DNA of 64,000 nt from positions 2,852,001-2,916,000 of the forward strand of contig NZ_OZ035533.1 of assembly GCF_964033635.1 (NCBI RefSeq), in the 5' to 3' direction. A program made the position numbers and the translations under genes. The notes under the pieces are model-generated. The model was given only the letters and a program-made list of their open reading frames with translations, searched no databases and was not told the origin of the DNA. This stretch comes from Chitinophaga sp. MM2321 (GTDB lineage Bacteria; Bacteroidota; Bacteroidia; Chitinophagales; Chitinophagaceae). Of this stretch, positions 10,619 to 20,415 are shown piece by piece (positions within the stretch are counted from its first letter, which is position 1; each line of letters starts with the position of its first letter).

Positions 10619-11821
10619 ATGTTAGCTATCAAAAAGAAATTATTATATACCGGTGCTTTGATCAGTTTACTGAGTTCCTGTACCAAAAACGACACCCCCG
10701 AACCGGATGTACCGGCCGACTACGGCATATGGCTGCAATTAGGCAGCTGGCCCAACACCACCCAATATGTGGTGGGCGTTAATTCACTAGAAAGTGGTAC
10801 CGTGAGCCTCATCGGCAATGGCGCCAACGTTACCAACAAAGCGGACTACGGTATCATCCCGCACAATGGCTTCTATTATTACCCGAGTACCAGCTCTACC
10901 AACGGCCGCTTCTCCAAATTTGAAATGAAAATGAATTCCCTCGCTACTGTAAAGCAGGTGCCGTTTACTTTTCAGACAGGCGTAAGCGGTTATACGTGGG
11001 CCAACGATACGGCGCTTGTATTGATCGGCACCAATGGAGATCGCAATAAAATATTATGTTCTGTAGTCAACAGCAATACCCTGAGTATTCAGAATGTGGA
11101 ACTACCGGGGCAACCGATTCCAGCAGGCTTTAAATATATCTCTACCAGCAGTGTAGAATACCTCAATGGTAAATTGTTCATCGCCATGGCTTATACCACC
11201 GACTGGCCCGCACCGGCTTATGCAAAAGCCATTGTAGCCATTTACGATTACGCTTCCCTTACGCTGGTAAAACTAATCGAAGATGCACGTACCGTGGGCA
11301 TGGGACAATCCGATATGTGGATGTCCGGCTCAGTGGTAGATCAGAAAGGCGACCTGTACATGCTCGCTAACCCGAGCTGGATGGGCACCGGCCCGTCGGC
11401 GATATACCGGATAAAAAGCGGTACAACCGAATTTGATCCGGCCTACTTCTTTAATCTCAGTACTTCTTCTCTTGCAGGAGCTACTGTTGCCCTCTGGGGT
11501 ATTGGCAACAGTCAGGCGATCGTTAAATACGAAAACCCGGACGCTACCAAAGATGACGCTGACGCCAATCATATTTATTCCTATGCCGTTATCAATCTCT
11601 CCGACGGTACCGTTGCGAAAAAACTCACCGACCTTCCGCTGGATAAAGGCGAAATGCTGGAAACCGTAACGGTAAGCAACGAAAAAGCTTATATTATGGT
11701 GAATGCACAAAGCGGAAAAGATTATGTATGGGTGTATGATATTGCAGCCGGCACCGTGAAGCCTGGCCTGGAAATCGTAGGTGGTTACGATTACATGCTG
11801 CGCGTTGATAAATTTAAATAA
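10619..11821 (+). CDS. DUF4374-type lipoprotein
   Basis: 400 residues with a lipoprotein signal peptide: a hydrophobic stretch then the lipobox LLSSC at about residue 21, followed by an acidic linker (TKNDTPEPD). The body is rich in beta strands and repeated short W/Y-containing segments, as expected for a propeller-like fold. The length and position directly behind a TonB receptor and before a PepSY protein match DUF4374 proteins of Bacteroidota iron-uptake loci. Its role is inferred to be surface or periplasmic binding or handover of the receptor's substrate. The family assignment is from pattern and context. Confidence 0.75.
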   Translation: MLAIKKKLLYTGALISLLSSCTKNDTPEPDVPADYGIWLQLGSWPNTTQYVVGVNSLESGTVSLIGNGANVTNKADYGIIPHNGFYYYPSTSSTNGRFSKFEMKMNSLATVKQVPFTFQTGVSGYTWANDTALVLIGTNGDRNKILCSVVNSNTLSIQNVELPGQPIPAGFKYISTSSVEYLNGKLFIAMAYTTDWPAPAYAKAIVAIYDYASLTLVKLIEDARTVGMGQSDMWMSGSVVDQKGDLYMLANPSWMGTGPSAIYRIKSGTTEFDPAYFFNLSTSSLAGATVALWGIGNSQAIVKYENPDATKDDADANHIYSYAVINLSDGTVAKKLTDLPLDKGEMLETVTVSNEKAYIMVNAQSGKDYVWVYDIAAGTVKPGLEIVGGYDYMLRVDKFK

Positions 11822-11844
11822 TACCTCTTATTACTGTTCACCGG

Positions 11845-11880
11845 ACTTTCCTGCTTTATCGCAGGAAAGTTCTCTTTTTT
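11845..11880 (+). terminator. Rho-independent terminator after the DUF4374 gene
   Basis: A perfect 10-bp stem (ACTTTCCTGC / GCAGGAAAGT) with a 6-base loop, followed by a T-rich run. It starts 23 bases after the lipoprotein stop and ends 6 bases before the PepSY start, so it would cut or attenuate expression of the PepSY gene relative to the receptor. Confidence 0.85.
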
Positions 11881-11886
11881 ATCGGC

Positions 11887-13032
11887 ATGATGTCTTTTTC
11901 AAAAATAAATGCCTGGCTGCATCTCTGGCTGGGGCTCGTTTCAGGGGCTATTGTTTTCTTTATATCTGTGACCGGTTGTATACTCGTGTTTGAAGAAGAT
12001 ATAAAATTACTGACCCGTCCTTATATGCATGCGGAAGCATCGGCCAATACGCCCCTTCTTCCACCTTCTGTGCTGGCAGCAGCGGCAGAAAAGCGGATGC
12101 CCGGCCTCCAGGCCAATAACATCCGGTACCAGGGCCCGGGCAGAGCAGCGGAAGTGTCTTTCCGCTCCGATTCTGTTGTGTACGTCGATCCCTACACCGC
12201 AAAGGTGACGGCTATTGTGGATCATGAAGATTTTTTCCATGAAATCACGGAAGGTCACACTTCGCTGTGGTTGCCACCCAAAGCCGGTCGCATGGTGGTT
12301 ACTTACAGCACGCTGGTATTTACCATCCTGCTGATCACCGGCATGATAATATGGTGGCCAAAGAAATGGAACCGGTACAATATCCGCAACGCCTTTACTA
12401 TTTTATGGAAAGCAAAGTTTAAACGGGTCAACTATGATCTGCATAATGTACTGGGCTTTTATACCCTGCCTGTCACCCTGATCATTGCGTACTCCGGGTT
12501 GTTCATGGGATTGGGCTGGGTGGCTAAAAGCAGCTACTGGATAGCTTCCGGCGGACAGTCAATGCCGGCCTATTATGAACCGCACTCTGATACCACGCTG
12601 ATTGCCGGTGGTACACCGCTGACGGTCATTGATCAGGTCTGGGAAAAATCCATCAAAGAATTATCATCTCCCCTCAGTGAAGCCCTCATCATCGGCATTC
12701 CCGATAGTAAGGAGGAAGCTGTATACGTATACACCAATACAGAAGGTCCGCGCTACCAGGTGCATTATTTTGACCAGGTAAGCGGCGCTTTACTAAAAGG
12801 CACCGGCACCGACGTTACCCGTTTTAGCGAAGCTAATGGTGGTGATCAGCTGCGCCGGCTCAATTATTCCCTGCACGTAGGCTCTATATGGGGATTTCCT
12901 TCAAAACTGATTTACTTCCTGGCTTCTTTTGTGGCGGCCAGTTTGCCGGTAACCGGTTTTTATATCTGGTGGGGTAAGCGGAAGAAAAAGAGAACAGCTT
13001 TGAGGAAAGAATGTCAGGAAGTAGTGATATAA
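11887..13032 (+). CDS. PepSY-associated transmembrane protein (PiuB-like)
   Basis: 381 residues. ATG at 11887 (a second ATG follows at 11890). It has the layout of PepSY-TM proteins: a first membrane segment at about 12-40 (LVSGAIVFFISVTGCILVF), a periplasmic PepSY segment with YVDPYTAKVTAI, a second helix ending MIIWWPKKW, two further helices (LPVTLIIAYSGLFMGLGW) and a C-terminal helix followed by WWGKRKKKR. LHVGSIWGFPSKLIYFLAS near the end is typical of the family. Such proteins are often coded with siderophore receptors and are thought to act in reduction or release of iron. Here it follows the TonB/DUF4374 pair. Confidence 0.88.
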   Translation: MMSFSKINAWLHLWLGLVSGAIVFFISVTGCILVFEEDIKLLTRPYMHAEASANTPLLPPSVLAAAAEKRMPGLQANNIRYQGPGRAAEVSFRSDSVVYVDPYTAKVTAIVDHEDFFHEITEGHTSLWLPPKAGRMVVTYSTLVFTILLITGMIIWWPKKWNRYNIRNAFTILWKAKFKRVNYDLHNVLGFYTLPVTLIIAYSGLFMGLGWVAKSSYWIASGGQSMPAYYEPHSDTTLIAGGTPLTVIDQVWEKSIKELSSPLSEALIIGIPDSKEEAVYVYTNTEGPRYQVHYFDQVSGALLKGTGTDVTRFSEANGGDQLRRLNYSLHVGSIWGFPSKLIYFLASFVAASLPVTGFYIWWGKRKKKRTALRKECQEVVI

Positions 13033-13082
13033 AAAGAGGGTGTTTTAAGATCCTCAGTTTATTTCGACACTTTTCCAGACAT

Positions 13083-14186
13083 CTAAGCCTCTGGGAAAAA
13101 TTCATGTAGATTATTAAAATTGATCCTTTGGTGTCCACTAAACTTATCGTCTGATATCATCTCTGTAAAACGCTGCCAATTCATCGCCTCTGTTGGGAAT
13201 GCGTTGGCATTATAAATTCCTAAATATGGGTATGAATGAAGATTAGCAATGAGTACATTATTAATATAATTTCTTATTTCCTCTTGATGGTTGGTATTCA
13301 TTAAATAAAAGTTCTTATTAAACTTAGTTTCATCAGAAACTAGAACTTTCGTTGTTAGGACGAGTGCATTATCTAATGTAGCTTTCCAGTCAATTTTTTC
13401 AACGTTACTTGTGTTGAAAATATTTTCTAAAAAATTAAGTATATAGTTTACCCTTACCAGTGGATGAGGATGCTTATATTTTTCCATATAAAAATCTTCA
13501 TCAATTCCAATTAACTCAGTAAATGAGCCTAATACACTCGCAATACCGGAAGATACAAGTACACTAAGACTGGCATTTGTCTTTGTACCCTCTGGTAAAT
13601 TTATCCAGTAATCAATAATAACAGATGCGAGCGCAACAGAACCTCTGAAATCTGAATCAAATTCTTTAATATGCTGTTCGAGCGAATATATCTGTTCAGG
13701 GCCTTCAGGGTATTCATCTTCTGCCAAGTTATTAAGCGGCTCAGATTTTTGGATGAGATGTGCTAATTCATGGTCAAAAAAGAATCTAACACAAAAATCA
13801 CCCATTAGGTCGCTTAGGGGATCTTTAAAAGGCTGATTTGTCTCCAAGATCTCTAAACCCCATTTTGAGAGCTCCTCGGCCTTAGATCGGAAAAATTCAA
13901 ATGTTTCAACTACAATTCCGGAGTGAAAATTAATTAAAAAATGATCGTAAGCAAATCCCGCACGAGCATTAAAAGTTCTATGATTCGTGAAGTATATTTT
14001 TGCTGGCTTTATTTTTAGATCCTCTTCATAGTAATATAAGAATGACTGCAAAGTATTTAACAAACTACGGAATTTCTGCTCACATGGAGTACCGATGTAG
14101 TCAAAGATCTCTCCAGGAGGAACCCCCTGATCAACAAGTCCTTTGACCAATTGGCTATAACTGATATACAATATTGGTTGAGGCAT
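13083..14186 (-). CDS. Putative HExxH metallopeptidase, M48-like (paralogue of 36432-37514)
   Basis: 367 residues with no signal peptide or membrane segment. It has HELAH at 139-143, a typical zincin zinc-binding motif. EFDSDFRGS at 175-183 resembles the ExxxD third-ligand helix of gluzincins such as HtpX, and KHPHPLVRVNYI at 238-249 resembles the C-terminal HP..R motif of M48 peptidases. A second gene 22 kb away shares the start (PQPILY), both motifs at nearly the same spacing and the KHPHP segment. Its function is unknown; a cytoplasmic protease is inferred. It lies next to the candidate Rhs immunity gene but is separated from it by a large inverted repeat, so operon membership is doubtful. 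Confidence 0.6.
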   Translation of the reverse strand: MPQPILYISYSQLVKGLVDQGVPPGEIFDYIGTPCEQKFRSLLNTLQSFLYYYEEDLKIKPAKIYFTNHRTFNARAGFAYDHFLINFHSGIVVETFEFFRSKAEELSKWGLEILETNQPFKDPLSDLMGDFCVRFFFDHELAHLIQKSEPLNNLAEDEYPEGPEQIYSLEQHIKEFDSDFRGSVALASVIIDYWINLPEGTKTNASLSVLVSSGIASVLGSFTELIGIDEDFYMEKYKHPHPLVRVNYILNFLENIFNTSNVEKIDWKATLDNALVLTTKVLVSDETKFNKNFYLMNTNHQEEIRNYINNVLIANLHSYPYLGIYNANAFPTEAMNWQRFTEMISDDKFSGHQRINFNNLHEFFPEA

Positions 14187-14343
14187 AGCAATATGAGTGA
14201 AATACTTTAGAAATAAATATTTAACAATGATAGCTCTAAATTATAAAAAAGCCGCCAAACAGGTAGACATTGTTAAATGAAAACATAATTTCATCGTTAG
14301 TGCCAGATCATAGCTGACTTGTAACTCCTTCGAATAGATGTTC

Positions 14344-14435
14344 GACACTATCCCAAAAAATGCGTAAACATAAAAATCGGGGTGGGCTGAAAAAAGCTTC
14401 GATTTTTATGGTTACGCAGTTTTTGAGATAGTGTC
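14344..14435. repeat. Long imperfect inverted repeat (possible IS/MITE end remnant)
   Basis: Two 36-base arms (14344-14379 and 14400-14435) match at 33 of 36 positions around a 20-base loop. The outer ends read GACACTATC / GATAGTGTC. The last 16 bases of the right arm region (TTTTTGAGATAGTGTC, 14420-14435) are repeated immediately at 14436-14451. Long arms with a short loop and a duplicated end suggest a miniature element or a collapsed insertion-sequence end, not a simple terminator. Confidence 0.8.
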
Positions 14436-14463
14436 TTTTTGAGATAGTGTCCAATTAAATGTA

Positions 14464-14487
14464 AAAGCCCCGGAAGTCCGGGGCTTT
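14464..14487 (-). terminator. Strong hairpin 3' of the Rhs/immunity transcript
   Basis: 11-bp GC-rich arms (AAAGCCCCGGA / TCCGGGGCTTT) separated by 2 bases, directly downstream of the 150-residue gene on the minus strand. The T-rich tract after it is weak (TTTACATTT), but position and stem strength fit transcription termination. Confidence 0.65.
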
Positions 14488-14490
14488 GTC

Positions 14491-14943
14491 TTAAATATCA
14501 GGTAATGTTTCGGGCTTTAGCCAAAGAGAAACAAATCCCTTATCATCATCTATAACTGCAACGCAGTTATTTATAAACTCCACTGCATTACCTTTCTTTT
14601 CGGGATTTCCAATACATACCCAACCTGTTTGAACATTTACATATACTGGTAAATCATCGTCATTTATTCCATATGCAAAACCAAAGTTCAAATTGTGCTT
14701 AACACGTAAAGCTCCTTTTTTGTATTCAGGAACTTGATAGTTTGATTTCATTGATTTATCTAAGCCGCAAAAACCCCATAGTTGAATAATCTTACTATCA
14801 ACAACGGAAAGGCTTATTTTATTTAGTATCAATTCAAAATCAATTCCGCTTACTATTGGCTCCATATCAAAAGAACATTCTTCCGGGATATACGTTAGTA
14901 ATCGCTGTTCTACGGGATTTCCATACTCTATAACGAATTTCAT
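14491..14943 (-). CDS. Hypothetical protein, candidate immunity protein for the upstream Rhs toxin
   Basis: 150 residues, no signal peptide or membrane helix; the protein looks acidic, soluble and cytoplasmic. ATG at 14943 lies 7 bases after the stop of the 1810-residue Rhs protein, on the same strand. In Rhs and other polymorphic toxin loci the gene immediately behind the toxin tip normally encodes its cognate immunity protein, and size and placement fit. I do not recognise a named immunity family. Aromatic/acidic segments such as KIIQLWGFCGL and a C-terminal FVSLWLKPE are visible. The function is inferred from position only. Confidence 0.55.
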   Translation of the reverse strand: MKFVIEYGNPVEQRLLTYIPEECSFDMEPIVSGIDFELILNKISLSVVDSKIIQLWGFCGLDKSMKSNYQVPEYKKGALRVKHNLNFGFAYGINDDDLPVYVNVQTGWVCIGNPEKKGNAVEFINNCVAVIDDDKGFVSLWLKPETLPDI

Positions 14944-14950
14944 AGTACAA

Positions 14951-17900
14951 CTATTTAACTGTTTTGAAAAGAAAGTGATAGATTGTATTTGTTTCAGGAT
15001 TGATACCTAATTCAAATATTCCATTTGAGCTATTGAAAGCACCAGGTACTTTATAATTCACCCCTCCCTTAAAGAAGGCATCAGGCACACCCTTACCCGA
15101 TTTCATAATATTTGTAATTGTATACGGAGAATTTATGTATGGTCGAGTGGCAAGATTATTCGCTACTGTCTTGGTAATCGTATATTCTCCTGCCTCTATT
15201 GCCTGCATTCCCCCCTTAGCGGCCAAACTACTATTTGCAACATTGGGCTTTGGTATTACGGCACTTGGCATAGCACTTGTTATAATCCTTGTTGCTGCCC
15301 TACTTGTTATCCAGCTTGCAGTTACGTCAACCAGCGTTGAAGTAGCTAACCAACGACCTTCCTCTACTGATGTAACGGCATAGGCTCTGTAGCTATTAAA
15401 ATTAGCTCTCGCCAATGGATTCAAAGAGAAGCTCCAATGCTCCGGATCAGTTCCAGACATCCTGGCTGTCCAGCCAGTCTTAATTTTATACATTGTTTCA
15501 ACATCTGCATCCTTTCGAAGCTGATCTTTTCGATCTTCTGGTAATAATGGGTACCCAGCATATTGTTCCAAGGAAATTTTCTCTCTTCGAATCTCATCTC
15601 TAAATTCCTGGAGATATTCTTGATTAAGATTAGAGAAATACGTCACAAATTCTTTTCCCAGGTTATTCAACGGAATCTTATCTATACTCATTAATTTTTC
15701 TTCAATGAAAGTATAGAGATGATCTCCATATTGATGAATTAAATTCTTACCTACGTTCCTGTAAATCTCACCTGCTACAACTGCAGTCCTATCGTTATTC
15801 CACAACCAAATAAATGCACCGCTTCCGTTAGTAAACCAATCATCTCCTAAAGGATCAGAAAAATTTGCCGGATTATTATTACTAAGATTATACGGTGAAA
15901 TACCGGCGTACTTCTCTTCTGCAGGATCTACTTGCCACCATCTTCCTATCTGTGGATCAAGAGTACGATAAAATGCAGTATAAAGTTCCAGCTCAAATTC
16001 ATCCAGTTTATCAATCCCATTAAACAACTGATTATTCTGCATTCTGTTCAGTGCCTTACTGGACAGGTTTCTTATCTGTAAACCAAATGGGTAATAACTG
16101 TCCTCCTGCAACAAAGGACCTGTAGTATGTTTTATAACAAGATTGTCAAAATATACATCTGACGGACTTTCATTGTTTAAATAAACATACAGATACCCAT
16201 TCTTCGTGATATCTAAATGCCCGAGTAACGGGAGCACTTCGTCCGGCTGTTCCACCCGCCTGGCACCACCATTAACAAAATTAAGGTTTTCATCAAACAA
16301 AACATAGTTGAGATAAGCCTTTGGGACACTTGAAGAAGGGTTGTCCTCCTGTGTATTACTTATAAAGCTAGTAAAATTATCTTTATTTAATGTAACCCCA
16401 CTGGCGATACTGGTCATCAAATTACCATGCCCGTTGGGAATTACGGTTACCGGTCCAAGGAGAACATTAATAAGTTGGTTTACAATTTCAGCCGGAGTCA
16501 TATTGGCTGTATTATTCGCTGGGGAATTCTGTTGATAATAGTATAACGCTGATACGTCAATTTTATCACCTGCCATAACTTTCAGGACCTTACCGGTACC
16601 TATTCTTCTATCAACTACAGATCCATTAAGTTTAACATATCGTCTGTTAGTAACTCCCTGGTAATCATAGAATTTATGCCCCGATGGAATTACATCAATA
16701 TTTACAGGGAAAGAAAACGTTTCTCTTTCTGGTATTATTGGCGTTGGTTGTGGATTATCTTCATGTGTAGCCCTATATAAAAGCTCATTTGTCTCCTCTG
16801 TCAATACCGTTCTTACATTCCCAAGATGATCTGATAAAAAATAATCGTAAACAAGTTTGCCGTTTGCATTTTTTCTTACCCGGCCAGCCGGGTGCGACAT
16901 ATACATTAATTCATTGTTCTTATACACCGCGTCCCCAATGTAAGTATATGTAGTAACAGTATTTCCGTCAGTAACAATTTTCTGCAAGATGACTCCTGTA
17001 GCATCATAAACGAATTCAACCGACCTGACAGTAGCTCCATCTACAGTGATTTTTTCAGGCTTATTTAACAAATAATTATTAATGACAGTTATGCCTTTGT
17101 TACGATCTTTAATCAGGCTACCCTCATCATTATAGTCATAGTCCAATGTTGTGACTCTACCGTTATAATTTTTAAAATCCCCAACTTTCTTATCTCCCTG
17201 GGCATCTGTTACTCCTTCTAATTTATTGCTCCATCCATTATTTCCATAGAAATATGTCAAGTCATCTATTGTACTTTTTATGTTTCCAGTTAATACTCCC
17301 TCCTGCTTTAATCTTTTTATGTTTCCATTCTCATCATATTGAGATATACCCGTAGAATAGTCAGCCAATGATGTATTCCAATTTCCACCGACATTCTGGG
17401 AATAATCAGCTTTTGAAAGCCTCTTTGCATTATCATAAGTATACCCATAAGCATGCATTTCATCAGGATTTCCTTTACGTCTCCAGGTAGTTCCTGATAA
17501 TTCACCACTCAAATTTGTACGAGAGAATCCATTCTCAAAAGATAAATCTATACCAAAAAAATTACCTGCAGATTTATTGCTTACAAAATTACCATTAATA
17601 GCTTTTACACTTCCATCCAGTGCATAGCTCATATTTAATGTTTCAAGATTACCGATATTACTGGATTTTAGCTGTCCATAATCGCTATAGACATTAGATA
17701 TAATTGTTTTTGTGACAGGAGTTGCCGTGTTATAAAGAGTATGATAGCTATTCAATGGATTACCTAATGCATCATACTCAGTTCGTAGTTGCCATTTTAT
17801 TACAGGATCTGTTGTACTTGACGGGACACCTAAAACCTGATATAAAGAAAGTTGATTTCCTTTAAAATCGTATTGACCAGTAGTTATATTGGTCCCACCG

Positions 17901-20383
17901 GCAATATTCTCTGACAATGATTGTATGATTCTACCCTTTTCGTCATAGTAAACAGTAAAACTTAGCCACTTATCTTTGCCTAATACCTTTACTTTCATAC
18001 CCGTTGCCTTACCATTGGCGTCCTGGGTTGGAATTACCGGCTCTGGATAAAGATTAGATCCCGCAGCAAGCACGAAGTCATTACTAAATGATTTCCTTCC
18101 GTCCCAGTTATAGTTATCATAGTAATAAACTATCAAAGGGTCATATCCAGTAATAGCAGGAACATAGCTATTAACAACAATATTCTCTATCCTATCAGCT
18201 GCAAAGGGATTAATCCCAGCTTCCATTATGCCCCCGGCAGGTGTTTCAAAACCGTCATTAAACAGAATCTCTTGTTTTGCCTCGTATACCCCTGGCATTT
18301 CATACTTATCAACATTCAGTATTGCAGGAACAGCATTCTTGTATGTAATTGTTTGACTGGCAATAGTCCATTGATTTACCATTGTTTGCAAACTCTCTCT
18401 TGTTGCATTAATATCTTTGTAAATCGCTTTCATCACGATTCGATCACGATTATCATAAATATTCAGTATCCATCCTCCTTGAATACCACCTTTTAAAGAT
18501 GCATCCTGAAAGAAAACAATCCGATCTTTATTGTCGTAAACCAAAAGATCCGGGCTTTTACTTCCAGGTAAATTGTAAGAAATATTTCTTCCTTTTTCAT
18601 CATAGAGATATTGGAAACCTAGCTCTGATAAAACGCGCTTTGATTCTGCATCCGAAAAATCCCACATATTCTTTGTGATGCAGTACTTAACAACTAGTGG
18701 AGGCAAAATATATCGAAGCTGACCAATTTCATCGTAAACATAACAGGTTCTTAACTGGCCATCTTCATTGTCGGCCTTCTCCTGTTCTGTCGTCATTATA
18801 AGTTTACCCTGCTTATCTATATAACTGGTCTTTTTTACCTGATGTTCATCGGTAGTAACTTTTACAACCAGCTGTCCGCTTTCGTAAACTACAGCACTTT
18901 TCGGCAATGAATTGTCACTGCTTTCAACTACCCATAAACGTACTTTATCTACTGCAGAATTAACCCGCGCCTCAACTTTTTTACCAATATTATTTCCTAC
19001 CAATGCCTTACCTGGCAATTGGTTCATGATATAGCGAGGTTCTGGTGCGTCTTCTGCAATCCTTCTTTGATAAAAATAATCATCTCCGGTAAGTGCCTTA
19101 TAAAAGGCCGGTTGTTTAACTGCAGCATCTGCCCTGAAAGCGCCATTATTAGTATTACTCTCAGTGTAATAAGAAAGATAGTTAGTGGGTACCTGTCCAA
19201 ATTGATCATAAGAATTTACTGCCACCAGGTCTTTTCCGGAATAACTGGCTGCGACCGCAATACCTTGTACTATTCTTCCTAAACCATCTGCATAGCTTAC
19301 AAGGCGCTGAACATCTCTCTGATTGTTGAGTGATTCAGCATCAGAAATAGTTTTAATACCAGGGCGAAAAAAAGTGGCCTTAACAACCTTATTGAAATTA
19401 GCAGTGGTAAATGAAGAATAATCAGCAATTGGAATATTCGGTGCTGATGCCTGTATATTTTTTTGCGCTGGAATATTAGGTTCAAGGTCATCCTTTATCA
19501 ACAATTGCACCGTATTAGAATACCCCGATTGCAAATCAGAAATGCACTTTCTTCTGAAGTATGTAGTTTTGCTAACTGCAGGAGACTGATAATTAGGCGA
19601 AGTTGCACCACTAATCACTACCCAGTTAATTTCATCTTCAGATTTCTCCCATTTATAAGTATAGCTTTGAGAACCACCTGATGGAGTAGTACTATTAAAA
19701 GCTGAAGGGGAATTTTGCGAGGCAAGTTGTTGTGAAGCGCTAATTGTGCCAGCCTTTAATACAGGTATAGGATTTACAGATATAGTATTAGAATAGGCCG
19801 TTTCTATACCATCTGCAACAACTCTTCTAAAATAAACCTTGCTAATCAAATATCCGGATCCAGCACAATTCAGGCCTGATGCCACCAATATTTTCTCCCA
19901 GTTTATCCCATCTGAAGACTCTTGCCACTCATATTGATATTCATTACCTGCCGTAGTACCAATTCCAAACGAAGCTGGTTGAACGTTTATAAGTGAAGAA
20001 TACTCAAACACATCACTCCCCTGAGAGCTTAGTGGGCCACTGATAGTACCTCCTACCAAGTGCTCTCCTATAGTGATTTCCCAACAATTATTATATGACA
20101 CCCCCTCCACCTGATAATCAACAGATATAATGTAATGGTCTGGACGCGTAAAACGTATTTCAATAAATTTATCATCTGCGGCACCTCCATTGATAACATC
20201 GGCATATCCACTTACACTCCAATATGACCAATCCGGATTTTTACTAATTGGCAAAGTATAATACCCGGTTGTATTATCCATAAATCGCGGAAACTCAACA
20301 GTGCATTGTGCATGTAATTGACTTGAAAGTCCAATCGTACATACAATGATTAAAGCAATAAGGACTTTAATAATATTTTTCAT
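14951..20383 (-). CDS. Rhs repeat protein with DUF6443-type N-terminal region and variable C-terminal toxin-like tip
   Basis: 1810 residues. Signal peptide about 1-26 (ending LHAQ). Ig-like segments with YKWEKSEDEINW repeats follow. At about 335-460 comes the LVSYADGLGRIVQGI / SYDQFGQ region typical of DUF6443 in Bacteroidota Rhs proteins, then a long run of YD-type repeats (YDEKGR, YDNRDRI, YDALGN). The Rhs core lies at about 1440-1515 (SYYPFGLQ, YRTLDPQIGRWWQVDP, NLSNNNPANFSDPLGD). Beyond the core about 295 residues differ in style; the last 90, ending in NTIYHFLFKTVK, look like a small toxin domain, possibly an RNase-like fold but unassigned. A 150-residue gene follows 7 bases later. The role is probably a contact-dependent or secreted toxin released from the Rhs shell. 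Confidence 0.85.
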   Translation of the reverse strand: MKNIIKVLIALIIVCTIGLSSQLHAQCTVEFPRFMDNTTGYYTLPISKNPDWSYWSVSGYADVINGGAADDKFIEIRFTRPDHYIISVDYQVEGVSYNNCWEITIGEHLVGGTISGPLSSQGSDVFEYSSLINVQPASFGIGTTAGNEYQYEWQESSDGINWEKILVASGLNCAGSGYLISKVYFRRVVADGIETAYSNTISVNPIPVLKAGTISASQQLASQNSPSAFNSTTPSGGSQSYTYKWEKSEDEINWVVISGATSPNYQSPAVSKTTYFRRKCISDLQSGYSNTVQLLIKDDLEPNIPAQKNIQASAPNIPIADYSSFTTANFNKVVKATFFRPGIKTISDAESLNNQRDVQRLVSYADGLGRIVQGIAVAASYSGKDLVAVNSYDQFGQVPTNYLSYYTESNTNNGAFRADAAVKQPAFYKALTGDDYFYQRRIAEDAPEPRYIMNQLPGKALVGNNIGKKVEARVNSAVDKVRLWVVESSDNSLPKSAVVYESGQLVVKVTTDEHQVKKTSYIDKQGKLIMTTEQEKADNEDGQLRTCYVYDEIGQLRYILPPLVVKYCITKNMWDFSDAESKRVLSELGFQYLYDEKGRNISYNLPGSKSPDLLVYDNKDRIVFFQDASLKGGIQGGWILNIYDNRDRIVMKAIYKDINATRESLQTMVNQWTIASQTITYKNAVPAILNVDKYEMPGVYEAKQEILFNDGFETPAGGIMEAGINPFAADRIENIVVNSYVPAITGYDPLIVYYYDNYNWDGRKSFSNDFVLAAGSNLYPEPVIPTQDANGKATGMKVKVLGKDKWLSFTVYYDEKGRIIQSLSENIAGGTNITTGQYDFKGNQLSLYQVLGVPSSTTDPVIKWQLRTEYDALGNPLNSYHTLYNTATPVTKTIISNVYSDYGQLKSSNIGNLETLNMSYALDGSVKAINGNFVSNKSAGNFFGIDLSFENGFSRTNLSGELSGTTWRRKGNPDEMHAYGYTYDNAKRLSKADYSQNVGGNWNTSLADYSTGISQYDENGNIKRLKQEGVLTGNIKSTIDDLTYFYGNNGWSNKLEGVTDAQGDKKVGDFKNYNGRVTTLDYDYNDEGSLIKDRNKGITVINNYLLNKPEKITVDGATVRSVEFVYDATGVILQKIVTDGNTVTTYTYIGDAVYKNNELMYMSHPAGRVRKNANGKLVYDYFLSDHLGNVRTVLTEETNELLYRATHEDNPQPTPIIPERETFSFPVNIDVIPSGHKFYDYQGVTNRRYVKLNGSVVDRRIGTGKVLKVMAGDKIDVSALYYYQQNSPANNTANMTPAEIVNQLINVLLGPVTVIPNGHGNLMTSIASGVTLNKDNFTSFISNTQEDNPSSSVPKAYLNYVLFDENLNFVNGGARRVEQPDEVLPLLGHLDITKNGYLYVYLNNESPSDVYFDNLVIKHTTGPLLQEDSYYPFGLQIRNLSSKALNRMQNNQLFNGIDKLDEFELELYTAFYRTLDPQIGRWWQVDPAEEKYAGISPYNLSNNNPANFSDPLGDDWFTNGSGAFIWLWNNDRTAVVAGEIYRNVGKNLIHQYGDHLYTFIEEKLMSIDKIPLNNLGKEFVTYFSNLNQEYLQEFRDEIRREKISLEQYAGYPLLPEDRKDQLRKDADVETMYKIKTGWTARMSGTDPEHWSFSLNPLARANFNSYRAYAVTSVEEGRWLATSTLVDVTASWITSRAATRIITSAMPSAVIPKPNVANSSLAAKGGMQAIEAGEYTITKTVANNLATRPYINSPYTITNIMKSGKGVPDAFFKGGVNYKVPGAFNSSNGIFELGINPETNTIYHFLFKTVK

Positions 20384-20415
20384 TCAACAATACATTTAAG
20401 CTGCAATTGGCAATG

